Of a stretch of 64,000 nt of DNA, positions 16,563 through 25,670 are shown piece by piece; position 1 is the stretch's first letter; each line of letters starts with the position of its first letter. Position numbers and translations under genes: made by a program. The notes under the pieces were generated by a model. That model did no database searches. It saw only the letters and a list, made by a program, of their open reading frames with translations, and was not told where the DNA came from. The stretch is from DTWD01 sp963662965. GTDB taxonomy: Bacteria; Acidobacteriota; Vicinamibacteria; Vicinamibacterales; UBA8438. Location: assembly GCA_963662965.1 (NCBI GenBank), contig OY759970.1:2914001-2978000 (forward strand), read 5' to 3'.

Positions 16563-17891
16563 ATGATGTTGACCAAATCGTTGCCGCGACGGACGGTTCT
16601 ACGAGGGCTTGGCGCCACGGTGGCGTTGCCGTTTCTCGATGCGATGGTGCCGGTGGTGCGCGCGCGCGCGGCGGGCGCCCCGACGCATCGGTTCCAGTCG
16701 TTCTACGTCCCGAACGGGATGGCGATGGAGTACTGGACGCCGCCAGATACCGGGACCCACTTCACGCTGTCGCCCGTCCTCGAGCCGCTGGCGCCGTATC
16801 GCGATCAGCTGATCGTGCTCTCTGGGCTCAAGGCCAACTGGAACTACATCCACGCCGGCGCGTCGGGATCGTTTCTCACCGGCACGACCCGCGGCGGCCG
16901 CAACGAGACCGAGATCATCGCCGACGTCTCGATGGATCAGCTGCTGGCACGGCACTTTGCCAAGGACACGCAGGTCGCCTCGCTCGAAATGGCGATGGAC
17001 CGACCGAACAACGCCGGCGCGTGCACCGGGAATCTGAGCTGCGTTTATACCCACACCACGTCATGGCGGAGCCCGACGCAGCCGTTGCCGATGGAGTGGA
17101 ATCCTCGCGCCGTGTTCGAGACGCTCTTTGGCGACAGCGGCAGCACCGATCCGGCGGCGCGTTCGGCCCGTCGCCGGCAGCACCAGAGTCTGCTCGACGC
17201 CGTGAACGACAAGCTCGCCAACTTGAAGCGTGAGCTCGGTCCGCAGGATCAGAGCACGCTCGACGAGTACACCGAGTCGGTCCGTGACGTGGAGCGCCGC
17301 ATCGCGAGGGCCGAGGCGCAGAACGAGCTCGAGCTCCCCGACTTCCGACAGCCGCAAGGGGCGCCGTCCGTGTTCGAGGACCATCTCGAGCTGATGCTCG
17401 ACTTGCAGCTGTTGGCGTTTCAGTCGGATCTGACCCGCGTCATCACGTTCATGATCGGGAAGGAGCAGAGTCCCCGGCCGTATCCGCAGATTGGGGTGCC
17501 CGAGGCGCACCATCCACTGTCGCATCACAACAACAGGCCCGATCTGATTGCGCACATGTCGAAGATCAACCGCTATCACACGGAGCTCTTCGCGAACTAC
17601 GTCGCGAAGCTCAAGGCGACGCCCGACGGCGACGGCACGCTTCTCGATCACACGACCATCATGTACGGGTCGGGCCTCTCCAACAGCACGCGCCACGCCG
17701 GCAACAACCTGCCGATCATGCTCGTCGGCGGCGGCGCGGGCCGACTGCCGAGCGGACGGCACATCTCCTACGACAACGAACCGTCGCTGGCGAATCTGCT
17801 CGTGACGCTGATGGACAAGCTCGACGTCCCGGTTGACCGGATCGGCGGGAGCACCGGTTCGCTGCCGCTCGACTCGCTCGCCGACTTGTAA
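16563..17891 (+). CDS. DUF1552 secreted protein (module A)
   Basis: 442 residues. N-terminus PRRTVLRGLGATVALPFLDAMVP resembles a Tat-type export signal. The body carries the DUF1552 signatures FQSFYVPNGMAMEYWTP, DQLIVLSGL, HPLSHHNNRPDLIAHMSKINRYHTELF and TIMYGSGLSNSTRHAGNNLPIMLVGGG, the last reminding of alkaline-phosphatase-like/sulfatase-fold proteins. DUF1552 genes nearly always sit next to DUF1592 cytochromes, as here, implying joint function at the cell surface. Function unproven. Confidence 0.9.
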   Translation: MMLTKSLPRRTVLRGLGATVALPFLDAMVPVVRARAAGAPTHRFQSFYVPNGMAMEYWTPPDTGTHFTLSPVLEPLAPYRDQLIVLSGLKANWNYIHAGASGSFLTGTTRGGRNETEIIADVSMDQLLARHFAKDTQVASLEMAMDRPNNAGACTGNLSCVYTHTTSWRSPTQPLPMEWNPRAVFETLFGDSGSTDPAARSARRRQHQSLLDAVNDKLANLKRELGPQDQSTLDEYTESVRDVERRIARAEAQNELELPDFRQPQGAPSVFEDHLELMLDLQLLAFQSDLTRVITFMIGKEQSPRPYPQIGVPEAHHPLSHHNNRPDLIAHMSKINRYHTELFANYVAKLKATPDGDGTLLDHTTIMYGSGLSNSTRHAGNNLPIMLVGGGAGRLPSGRHISYDNEPSLANLLVTLMDKLDVPVDRIGGSTGSLPLDSLADL

Positions 17892-17900
17892 GGTCCCGCC

Positions 17901-19301
17901 GTGCGCGCACGCCTCCGTCTTTTTCGGCGACGTCCGTGGTTGTTGGTGGCGCTGGCGCTGCTGGCGGGCTGGCCCGCCCAAGCGGGCGCACAGAATGATG
18001 CCGACGCCGGCGCCGACCCCCTGCGACTCATCGACGCGGTGAAGGCAGGCGATGCCCCGACGGTTCGCGCGTTGCTCGATCAGGGGGTCGATGTCACCGC
18101 GGCGGCCCCTGACGGCTCGACGGCCCTTCTCTGGGCGAGCTATCGGGACGATCTCGAGACGGCTCAGCTGCTGCTCGCGGCCGATGCGGCAGTCGACGCC
18201 GCGAACGACCTCGGCGTGACACCGGTGTGGGCCGCGAGCGAGAACCGCAGCGTGGCGATGGTCGAGTTGCTGCTCGGGGCGGATGCGGATCCGAACCTCG
18301 CGTTGCTGAGTGGAGAGACGGCCGTGATGGTCGCCGCGCGCTCAGGGAGCGCCGACGTCGTCGCCCGGCTCGCTCGCGCCGGTGTCGATCTGAACCGGAG
18401 CGCGACGCGTGGCCAGACCGCGCTGATGTGGGCGGCGGCGCAGCGACATGCGGATGTGGTCGCGACGCTCGTGGAGCATGGCGCCGATGTGCATCAGCGC
18501 TCGGATGTCTGGAGCCAGGCGATGGCGGTGCCGCCGCACAGCCGAACCAGACGTGACATTCCGCATGGCGGCAATACCGCCCTAATGTTCGCGGCGCGCG
18601 GCGGTGACCTCGCGTCGGCACGACACCTTGTTGTGGCCGGCGCCAGTGTCGACGACGCCGATGCCTGGGGCATGAGTGCCACGACGGTGGCCGCCCATGG
18701 AGGTCACACCGAGTTGGTGGGGCTCCTGCTCGAGCACGGGGCGGACCCGAACGCCGCGGTAGCCGGTGTCGCGCCGCTCCACAACGCGGTCATGCGCACC
18801 GACCTCGCGATGGTCGCCGCGCTCCTCGAGCACGACGCCGACCCCGACATCCGCCTCGCGACCTGGACGCCGACGCGGCGCGCCTCCGCGGACCACCACT
18901 TTCCGGAGGCGTTCGTCGGCGCCACCCCGTTCTGGCTGGCGGCGCGATTCGCCCAGACCGACATCATGCGCCTGTTGGCGGACCATGGCGCCGACCCGCT
19001 GTTCGTGCTTGAGGCGGAGTACATCGCCGCCGGCATCTATGAGCTGAGGACGGAGCGGACCACCGCGTCGATGGCGGCGTTGGCGATGGGCGGCAGTCCG
19101 AGGTTTCGGCCGTGGGTCCCGTATGCCGACGAGGGGACCGCCGAGTCGCGATCGCTGGCGGCCGTCACCTTGGCCACCGACCTCGGTGTCGACGTCAACG
19201 CCACGGACGCGACCGGCCGCACGGCGCTCGATGAAGCCGAGGCGCGGCACTATGCGTCGGTCGTGACCTTCTTGCTCGAGCGCGGCGCCGGGAATCCCTA
19301 A
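17901..19301 (+). CDS. Secreted ankyrin-repeat protein (module A)
   Basis: 466 residues from GTG 17901, 9 bp after the DUF1552 stop. A signal peptide ends near QAGAQND. About ten ankyrin repeats follow, with clear consensus such as DGSTALLWASYRDDLETAQLLLAADAAV and GQTALMWAAAQRHADVVATLVEHGADV. A longer non-repeat insertion occurs around residues 210-230 and 315-330. The repeats would bind another protein, plausibly the cytochrome or DUF1552 product. The same trio recurs at 56608-61930. Confidence 0.9.
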   Translation: MRARLRLFRRRPWLLVALALLAGWPAQAGAQNDADAGADPLRLIDAVKAGDAPTVRALLDQGVDVTAAAPDGSTALLWASYRDDLETAQLLLAADAAVDAANDLGVTPVWAASENRSVAMVELLLGADADPNLALLSGETAVMVAARSGSADVVARLARAGVDLNRSATRGQTALMWAAAQRHADVVATLVEHGADVHQRSDVWSQAMAVPPHSRTRRDIPHGGNTALMFAARGGDLASARHLVVAGASVDDADAWGMSATTVAAHGGHTELVGLLLEHGADPNAAVAGVAPLHNAVMRTDLAMVAALLEHDADPDIRLATWTPTRRASADHHFPEAFVGATPFWLAARFAQTDIMRLLADHGADPLFVLEAEYIAAGIYELRTERTTASMAALAMGGSPRFRPWVPYADEGTAESRSLAAVTLATDLGVDVNATDATGRTALDEAEARHYASVVTFLLERGAGNP

Positions 19302-19937
19302 CGGTCCACTACTCGGCGCGCAGGGCTAGGGCGCGTTTCACCAGTGTGTAGCGGTCGGCTGGTGCTCCCGGCACGCGGGACGCAGTCGCGGCCGGGGCGT
19401 CACTCCGGCCGCCAGATCGGCCCGCCGGAAAACCTCGCCTCCGACCGCAGGCGGAACTCCTCACGCGGCGAGCAACAGCTGTTCAGGGGCGGCGCGTGCC
19501 ACTGCAACACGCAGCAGGGGTTCTTCGACCGGCATGGATCACAGGGTGCAGGTTCGCCCGCTGGCGGCTCCGGCGAAGTTTTCGGCTCCGCGGACGTCGG
19601 CGGGCCTCATGGCGTCCTCCGCGACACCCCGACCGCGCCTGCCCGTTCGAGCCCGCTCCGGATGATCTCGACACGCTCGCGATCCGGGCGCGCGCGCGTG
19701 TTCTCGCGAGCCGATGACGGCCGCCTACAGGCAGTGACCGCAGGTTCTGAGCGGCGCAGCGATTGGTCTCTCGGAGAAATCCGTCGGAGGAACCGCCACC
19801 CTGCCGCTGAGAGCGGCACCGTCGCCGCCGTGACGACGCGGATTTCGAGAGAGGCCAATGCTGGGCCGCTCGCGGGGCGAGGCCGTTCGAACCTGCCCGT
19901 CTGCCGACCCAGCGGCGACACGAAAGTGCAAAACGCT
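19302..19937. other. Intergenic stretch without a supported gene
   Basis: About 640 bp of GC-rich sequence between module A and the TPR gene. All frames either contain stops or have composition unlike the neighbouring genes. It holds one short repeat (19393-19408) found again at 20760-20775. Nothing else recognised. Confidence 0.5.
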
Positions 19938-20633
19938 CTAGGGCGCGTCCCGAATCTGGCGCGCGCGCGCTTCGAGTTCCGCCGCGTCAGCCCCTCGATT
20001 CGTGGCCCGCAGCAGTCCCGCGTATTCGTCGAGCACCTCTGCGAGGCGAACATTGTCCGGCGCGAGCTCTCGCTCCATCACGCTCAAGACCCGTTGGTAG
20101 AGCGGTTCGGCCTCGATATGGAATCCTTGTCGATAGTAGCTGGCGGCGAGGCCGGCCAGGCTCTCGGCGGTTACCGGATTCTCGCGCCCGAGCGCGGCTT
20201 CCCGAATGGCCACCGCGCGCTCGTAGAGCGGCTCGGCCTCGACGTCGATGCCCTGGTCGGCGTAGAACGTCGCGACGGCATGAAGCTGCGTGGCGACATC
20301 GGGATGGTCAAGACCGAGCGCCAGCTCGATCACGTCGGTAGCGCCGCGAAACAGGAGCTCGGCCTCACCGAAACGTCCTTCGATGACGAAGAGGTCGGCG
20401 AGGTTGTTGAGCGTCGCCGCGCGTCGGAGGTCGTCCGGCTCGAAGTACTCGGCGTATTCGGCGGCGGTCAGGAAGAACTCTTCGGCTTCGCCGTGCCGGC
20501 CGTCCTGGAGGGCGTCATAGCCCGCCTCCATGTAGTCCTCCCAGGTCAGGTCGTTGCAGGCGCCGGCGCCACTGATACTCAGCACGAGGAGGACGACCCA
20601 TGGCTGCGAACTAGTTCGAACGCCACCGCGCAT
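19938..20633 (-). CDS. TPR-repeat lipoprotein
   Basis: 231 residues. The N-terminus ends in SISGAGAC, a lipobox placing the lipidated Cys at about residue 26. Four to five tetratricopeptide repeats follow (for example LNNLADLFVIEGRFGEAELLFRGA and LAGLAASYYRQGFHIEAEPLYQRVL), resembling the TPR_10/TPR_12 type common in signalling or scaffold proteins. Likely membrane-anchored in the periplasm and binding partner proteins. Partners are not evident from neighbours. Confidence 0.8.
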   Translation of the reverse strand: MRGGVRTSSQPWVVLLVLSISGAGACNDLTWEDYMEAGYDALQDGRHGEAEEFFLTAAEYAEYFEPDDLRRAATLNNLADLFVIEGRFGEAELLFRGATDVIELALGLDHPDVATQLHAVATFYADQGIDVEAEPLYERAVAIREAALGRENPVTAESLAGLAASYYRQGFHIEAEPLYQRVLSVMERELAPDNVRLAEVLDEYAGLLRATNRGADAAELEARARQIRDAP

Positions 20634-20787
20634 ACCGCTCGATTATGGCAGAGCGTCAGTCCGTGGTCGTGACCCGACGCCCCTCCGCGAAAACGTCGCA
20701 TTCACCGTGCCAGCCTGGTGTTAAGTGGTGTGCCCGGGAAAGCGCGTTGCCGCCACGGTCGGGGCGTCACTCCGGGCAGAACGACTC

Positions 20788-20893
20788 CTACCCGACCGAC
20801 GGCAGCGGCTCGAGTTCCTCGAGGATCGCCGCCTGCTCAGACCGGAGCGCGTGCCACAGATCCCAGTCTTGTTGGAGTCCGAGCCAGAAGCTA
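20788..20893 (-). pseudogene. C-terminal remnant of a HigA-type antitoxin
   Basis: The minus strand encodes FWLGLQQDWDLWHALRSEQA and a short acidic tail ending at TAG 20788-20790. FW-x-x-LQ-x-x-x-DLW is the usual C-terminus of HigA/VapI addiction antitoxins. The helix-turn-helix part is missing: the fragment abuts the end of the TSUP gene, so the rest was lost. No toxin gene is adjacent. Confidence 0.55.
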
Positions 20894-21643
20894 GAGCGCG
20901 GCCGTGGCGTCGTAGAGGAGCTTGAACCCGATGACGAACAGCGACGCGTGGATGACGCCGAAGAACGCGGCGTCTTTGATGCGGTGGTGCAGGCGGCGGC
21001 CGAGGGTCACGCCGATGGGCGCGACCGGGAGGAGCACGAGCGACGTCAGGAGCGCGTCGGTGTCCCATTGCCCGAGCCACGCATACGGAAACACCTTCGA
21101 CCAGTTGACCACGAAAAAGAAAAAGACCCCGGTCGCTTGGAAGGTCGTGCGGTCCATGCGGTGTTGCAGCAGGTAGGCTTGGAGCGGCGGTCCGCCGGCG
21201 TGAATCGAGAAGCTGGTGAAGCCGGCCGTCGCCCCCCAGAGCAGGCCGAGCCTGGCGCTCGGCTCATGCGTCTCGGATCGGGCCCGCGGCCAGAAGTACT
21301 GCAGCGCGTACGCCAGCGCCACGACGCCGACGAGCGCGCGCAGGCCATCGGCCGAGATGTAGCGTGCGGTGAAGAAGCCGAGCGCGGTGCCGACGAGCGC
21401 GGCGGGGAGCAGCACCCGGAGGTGGCGCCAGTCCCACTGGCGCCAGTAGGCCCGGAGCGCGATCGCATCCATGACCATGAGGAGCGGCAACAGGATGGCC
21501 GCCGCCCGCAGGGGGCTGACCACCATCGACATCAGCGGCACCGCGACGATGCCGATCCCGCCGCCGAGGCCGCCCTTGGCGATCCCGACGATCAGCACCG
21601 CCACCGTCGCGGCGACATAGAACCATGGGTCGGTGACTACCAC
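20891..21643 (-). CDS. TSUP-family (TauE/SafE) membrane permease
   Basis: 250 residues with about eight hydrophobic segments. Family features are visible: AVLIVGIAKGGLGGGIGIVAVPLM near the N-terminus and SFSIHAGGPPLQAYLLQHRMDRTTFQATGVFFF in the second half, a typical TSUP repeat. These permeases export sulfite, sulfoacetate or related anions across the inner membrane; the substrate cannot be assigned. GTG start at 21643 overlaps the upstream tail-collar gene by 7 bp. Confidence 0.88.
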   Translation of the reverse strand: MVVTDPWFYVAATVAVLIVGIAKGGLGGGIGIVAVPLMSMVVSPLRAAAILLPLLMVMDAIALRAYWRQWDWRHLRVLLPAALVGTALGFFTARYISADGLRALVGVVALAYALQYFWPRARSETHEPSARLGLLWGATAGFTSFSIHAGGPPLQAYLLQHRMDRTTFQATGVFFFFVVNWSKVFPYAWLGQWDTDALLTSLVLLPVAPIGVTLGRRLHHRIKDAAFFGVIHASLFVIGFKLLYDATAAL

Positions 21644-21873
21644 TGCACGGGAATCGAGCCCTCGACCGCAATCATGTAGCGCATTCCCGGGCTGGGCGGC
21701 GCGAGCTTGGGCACCCCGAACGTCACGCGGCCATCACCACTATGGGCCGTGCCGATCAGCGAGTAGAGCTCCGGGTGTCCGTCGACCTCGAGCAGTTGAC
21801 CGTCGCATTCGACCCAGCCGTGCGGCGCGAAGTTTCCAGCAAACATCGTCACCTGACCGATGAACCTGTCCAT
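21637..21873 (-). CDS. Short phage-tail-collar-like protein
   Basis: 78 residues. It holds the N-terminal half of a tail collar domain (FIGQVTMFAGNFAPHGWVECDGQLL, then ELYSLIGTAHSGDGRVTFGVPKL), as in the microcystin-dependent-protein-like family. The C-terminal part is unusually short (full proteins are about 170 residues) but the frame ends cleanly. ATG 21873 is preceded by GTGAGGTGAAACG. It is not near other phage genes and overlaps the permease; function unknown. Confidence 0.7.
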   Translation of the reverse strand: MDRFIGQVTMFAGNFAPHGWVECDGQLLEVDGHPELYSLIGTAHSGDGRVTFGVPKLAPPSPGMRYMIAVEGSIPVQW

Positions 21874-21971
21874 CGTTTCACCTCACTGCTGCCGATGATG
21901 CGTGTCCGGTGCAGTGGGTGAGTCGGATCATAACTCCGAGGGCGCGGCGGCCGCCTGGCAGTTCTACATTT

Positions 21972-23078
21972 CTACATTTCTACAAGCGCGACGGCATCGA
22001 GATCGTGGGCCTGGGCGACGGCCGGGTGGGTCACCTGCCCCTCGACCACGGTGACCCCGCTGCCAAGCGCCGCATCGCGCGCCGCCGCCTCGCGCCAGCC
22101 GTGATCCGCCACCGCGAGCGCATAGGCCCTGGTGGCGTTGGTGAGGGCGTAGGTCGAGGTATGCGGGACCGCGCCGGGCATGTTGGACACGCAGTAATGG
22201 ACGACGCCCTCCTCCAGGTATCGTGGATCGTGATGGGTGGTGGGACGGCTGGTCTCGGCACAGCCGCCCTGGTCGACCGCCACGTCGACGAGCGCGGAGC
22301 CTGGCTCCATCCGGGCCAGGTGCGCCCGGGTGATGAGACGAGAAGTCTTGGCCCCGGGGATGCGCACGGCGCCGATGACGAGGTCGGCGCTCGCCACGGC
22401 GCCCTCGATGTTCACGGTGTTTTACATCAACGTCGTGACGTGCCCTTGCACAACGTCCCGCACGTACCCCAGCCGCAGCGGGTTGATGTCGACCACGGTG
22501 ACGTCGGTCCCGAAACCGACGCCGACCACGCAGGCGTTGAGGCCGACGATACCGGCGCCGATGATCGTCACCCGTCCACGTCGGACGCCGGAGACGCCGG
22601 GGAGCAGCAAGCCCTTGCCGCCCGACCGCATCTCCAGGGAGGTCGCGCCGGCCTGAATCGCCAGCCGGCCGGCCACCTCGGACATCGGCACCAGAAGCGG
22701 CAAAGTGCCATCCCTCAGCTGGACCGTCTCGTACCCGATCCCGACGATCCGACGCTCGAGCAGCCGGAGCGTCAGATCGCGCGACGCCGCGAGGTGGAGG
22801 TAGGTGAAGACGACCTGGCCCCCTCGCATCCGATCGAACTCGGGGTCGAGCGGCTCCTTGACCTTGAGGATCAGGTGGGCGTCGGTCCAGACCGTCTCCC
22901 CGTCGACGACGGTGGCACCGGCGGTACGGAAGGCGGCGTCTGGAATGGCGCTCCCGAGCCCGGCGGACGACTCCACCAGCACGTCGTGCCCGTGCGCCAC
23001 GAACGCGGCGACACCGGACGGCGTGATCGCGACGCGGTTTTCGTTGTCCTTGATCTCAGTCTGGATTCCGACGCGCAT
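21972..23078 (-). pseudogene. ald: Alanine dehydrogenase with an internal TAA
   Basis: Full-length frame of 369 codons, the usual alanine dehydrogenase size. It starts MRVGIQTEIKDNENRVAI, has the KVKEPLDPEF motif (catalytic Lys), the NAD site VTIIGAGIVGLNACVVGVGFG and, further on, DLVIGAVRIPGAKTSRLIT and VDVAVDQGGC. A TAA at 22422-22424 breaks it between VTTLM and NTVNIEGA where relatives carry a serine (TCA to TAA is one change). TAA is never Sec, so this is a nonsense mutation or sequence error. The enzyme would interconvert alanine and pyruvate. The truncated product lacks the second half of the nucleotide domain. Confidence 0.9.
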
Positions 23079-23085
23079 CAGGACA

Positions 23086-24648
23086 CTATTGACTCGATCG
23101 CCGAGGCGCGGCCTGGAGCTTGGCGAGGTCGATCGTGTTCACTTCGTCGATGATCTTGGCGAACGCGCGCGCGACCGCCTCGAGGCCGGCGGCCGGCACC
23201 AGCTCGGGAATGTCGCCGTCGGTGTGCTTGTGCTCCGGTGACCGAATCAGCTGCACCGACGGTGCCTCCTTGTCGATCGCCATCATCTCGCCGGTGGCGC
23301 GCCCGTCCATCCGGCCGATCAGGCTGACGCCAAATGTACGGTACGCATCGAGCGTAATGTCGAGGAGCCGCTGACTGCCGTGCACCCACCAGCGCCTCGG
23401 CGACACGGTGGTCGTCCGGCGGAGCTCCGTATTGAACGCGACGAACTGCGTTGGCGCGATGTGCTCGCAGTTCAGCAGGAGCGCCGCGTTTTCGAGCATC
23501 CCCTGGTCGCGCAGATACGGCGCGTTCGGCGAACCGACGTGATGTCCGGCGGTGCCGATAAACGTGATGTTCCGGCGCCGCTCAGCGGCGGGCACCTTTG
23601 CGAAGTGCTCAGCTAGGCCGATCATCACCGCCATCCCCGACGCGTTGTCGAGCGCGGCGTCGTAATAGCCGTCCATATGCGCCATGACGAAGATCGTCTC
23701 GTCCGTCGTACCCGGCAGCGTGCCGAAGACGCTCGGGCTCTTCATCCCTTCGCGCGTTTCGGTTTCGGAGCGCGCCGCGATCGTCACCGTGTCGCCCGAC
23801 GCCACCAGGTCCCGCAGCCGCGCGCCATCCTCGAATCCCATGAAGAATCCTGGGGTCGCGACGTTCTCGCGGACGTAGCGCGATGTGCCGTCGGGATTGC
23901 GAATCATTTCGAAGGCGCTCAGGCTCTGCCAGATCGCGAGGTTGCCGGCATAGCCCCAGACGCCGATGATTAGCGCCGCGCCGGCGTCTTCGGCGCGGAG
24001 GGTGGCCCCCTCCCACGAGGCCGAGTTCCCCATCTGGCCGGGGGCGAGCACCGTCTGGATGATCACCGCCTTGCCGGCGACGTCACGTCCGACGAAGTCG
24101 GCCGCTGTGCCCAGACCGACCCAGACCGCTTCGGCTTCGAGACCGGCGGGGATGCCGTCGGCGCGCGAGGCAGGGTTGGCCGATGGGAAGTCGATCGTCT
24201 TGCCGCCCGCGGTGGCGGTCAGGCTCCAGTCGATCGGAAACCACTGCGGCGTCAGATCGAATTCGTGTCGATAGATGTCGCGGAGCCCCAGGTCGCGGAG
24301 CTTCGTCTCGGTCCAGTCGGCCGCCATGTACTCGTAGGGCGTGCCGGAGATCCGTCCCCAGTAGCGGTGACCGTCGTCGCGGCTCTTCCGCGAGATGGCC
24401 ACCACTTCGTTGAGCAGTCCTTTGAGGTGGCGGCCGTCAATCCGACCGTAGACGGCATCGTCGCCTTGGAGGGCGCGACGGAGATGGTCGTAGGCTTCTT
24501 CGTGGACCTCGCCGCGCGCATCGATGAGCGGCTGCTGTTGCGCGTGCGCGTGTGGCGCGGAGGTCCCAAAGAGCCCCACGGTCAGAATGCCCAGAATGAT
24601 ACCGATATCGATACCGACGTTGCGCGTGCCGCGGGTTCCCGTGTGCAT
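23086..24648 (-). CDS. Secreted M28-family metallopeptidase (PA domain)
   Basis: 520 residues, ATG after AAAGGAGGCGGCG. Signal segment to about residue 35, then an N-terminal region and a PA-like insertion (FVGRDVAGKAVIIQTVLAPG). The M28 zinc site shows VMAHMDGYYDAALDNASGMA (His and Asp ligands, about 330), but where most M28 enzymes have Glu-Glu the sequence is GTAGHHVGS. Further candidates are CEHIAPTQ and SPEHKHTDGDIPE. The variant catalytic segment may mark a subfamily or lost activity; the second M28 copy (45906) has DHHHG at the same place. Likely an exported aminopeptidase/carboxypeptidase for peptide scavenging. Confidence 0.85.
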   Translation of the reverse strand: MHTGTRGTRNVGIDIGIILGILTVGLFGTSAPHAHAQQQPLIDARGEVHEEAYDHLRRALQGDDAVYGRIDGRHLKGLLNEVVAISRKSRDDGHRYWGRISGTPYEYMAADWTETKLRDLGLRDIYRHEFDLTPQWFPIDWSLTATAGGKTIDFPSANPASRADGIPAGLEAEAVWVGLGTAADFVGRDVAGKAVIIQTVLAPGQMGNSASWEGATLRAEDAGAALIIGVWGYAGNLAIWQSLSAFEMIRNPDGTSRYVRENVATPGFFMGFEDGARLRDLVASGDTVTIAARSETETREGMKSPSVFGTLPGTTDETIFVMAHMDGYYDAALDNASGMAVMIGLAEHFAKVPAAERRRNITFIGTAGHHVGSPNAPYLRDQGMLENAALLLNCEHIAPTQFVAFNTELRRTTTVSPRRWWVHGSQRLLDITLDAYRTFGVSLIGRMDGRATGEMMAIDKEAPSVQLIRSPEHKHTDGDIPELVPAAGLEAVARAFAKIIDEVNTIDLAKLQAAPRRSSQ

Positions 24649-24675
24649 CGCCGCCTCCTTTGTTTCCGCCGGTGG

Positions 24676-25650
24676 CTACCGCACCAGCTCGAGGAATCGC
24701 AAGATCTCGCGTGTCGTCTCGTCGGGACGTTCCGCCTGGACCCAATGGCCGGCGCCGTCGATCACGGTGGTGAACCGAAGGTCGGCCAGAAACGGCTTCA
24801 TCTGCTCGATCACGTCGGCGCCGGCGCCGTACTGGAGCACCGGGTCTTTCGCGCCGGCCACGAACGCCGACGGCTGTGCCACCTGCTTGGTGTCGAGCTC
24901 CGAGGTTACCGCGTTCATCCGCCCGATGTTGCGATACCAATTGATCGGCCCGCGGAACCCGCACCGCTCATAGAACTGGACGTAGTACTCGAAGGCGTCT
25001 TCGGTGAGCCATGACGGTAGCGCATCAGGCGCGGGGAGGACATCGAGCAGCGCCACGTCCGCGGAGTGTTGCAGCTGCGCCATCCAGGTGGTGGCGGGCG
25101 CATCACCAGACAACGCGTGGTAGCAGGTCCGGAGCGTGCGGCGCACATCGGCTTCCAGGTGTGCTTCGGCGATGCCCGGTTCCTGAAAGTAGCGGATGTA
25201 CCAAAAGCGGTCATCCATGCCCGGCGGATTGATCGTCGTATCAGGATTCGGGTTGCGGCGGTACGGGATCGAGAGCGCCATCACCGCCTTGCAGGTGTCC
25301 TCGTGGAGGAGCGCGGTATGCCACGCCACCACCGCCCCCCAGTCATGTCCGACAACGATGAAGGTCTCCTCACCGAGCGCCGCCGCGACGCCGGCGGCAT
25401 CGTTCGCGAGCTCGCGGATGTTGTAGGCCGTGATGTCTGCCGGCGCGTCGCTCGTCCCGTAGCCTCGCTGGTCGGGGACCGCCACGCGGAAGCCGGCCTC
25501 GACGATCGGATCGATCTGATGTCGCCACAGAAACGCGCATTGAGGAAAGCCGTGGATCAGCACGACTAGCGGCCCTTCGCCCTCGACGACGGTGTTTAGC
25601 TCGATGCCGTTGGTGCGGAGCCGTCGGAACGCGCGGTCGAATGTCGGCAC
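24676..25650 (-). CDS. Alpha/beta hydrolase, epoxide-hydrolase-like
   Basis: 324 residues, GTG 25650. Canonical fold markers: oxyanion motif LIHGFPQCAFLW, nucleophile elbow VVGHDWGAVVAWH (nucleophile Asp), the acid region and the final His in DGAGHWVQAERPDE. The Asp nucleophile and HGFP with GHDWG are diagnostic of soluble epoxide hydrolases and haloalkane dehalogenases; the lid carries WYRNIGRM, the tyrosine supporting an epoxide hydrolase. No signal peptide, so cytoplasmic. Confidence 0.88.
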   Translation of the reverse strand: MPTFDRAFRRLRTNGIELNTVVEGEGPLVVLIHGFPQCAFLWRHQIDPIVEAGFRVAVPDQRGYGTSDAPADITAYNIRELANDAAGVAAALGEETFIVVGHDWGAVVAWHTALLHEDTCKAVMALSIPYRRNPNPDTTINPPGMDDRFWYIRYFQEPGIAEAHLEADVRRTLRTCYHALSGDAPATTWMAQLQHSADVALLDVLPAPDALPSWLTEDAFEYYVQFYERCGFRGPINWYRNIGRMNAVTSELDTKQVAQPSAFVAGAKDPVLQYGAGADVIEQMKPFLADLRFTTVIDGAGHWVQAERPDETTREILRFLELVR

Positions 25651-25670
25651 GGGATCTATTCTAGCGGTCG

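Noticed and set aside
20645..21679. Plus-strand open frame over the TSUP permease
   Set aside because: It is an antisense shadow; composition is Arg/Gly/Glu-rich and the opposite strand has a clear membrane permease.
21960..21985. Short tandem TTTCTACAT repeats as a regulatory array
   Set aside because: Only two to three imperfect units at the end of the ald gene; no further copies or structure.
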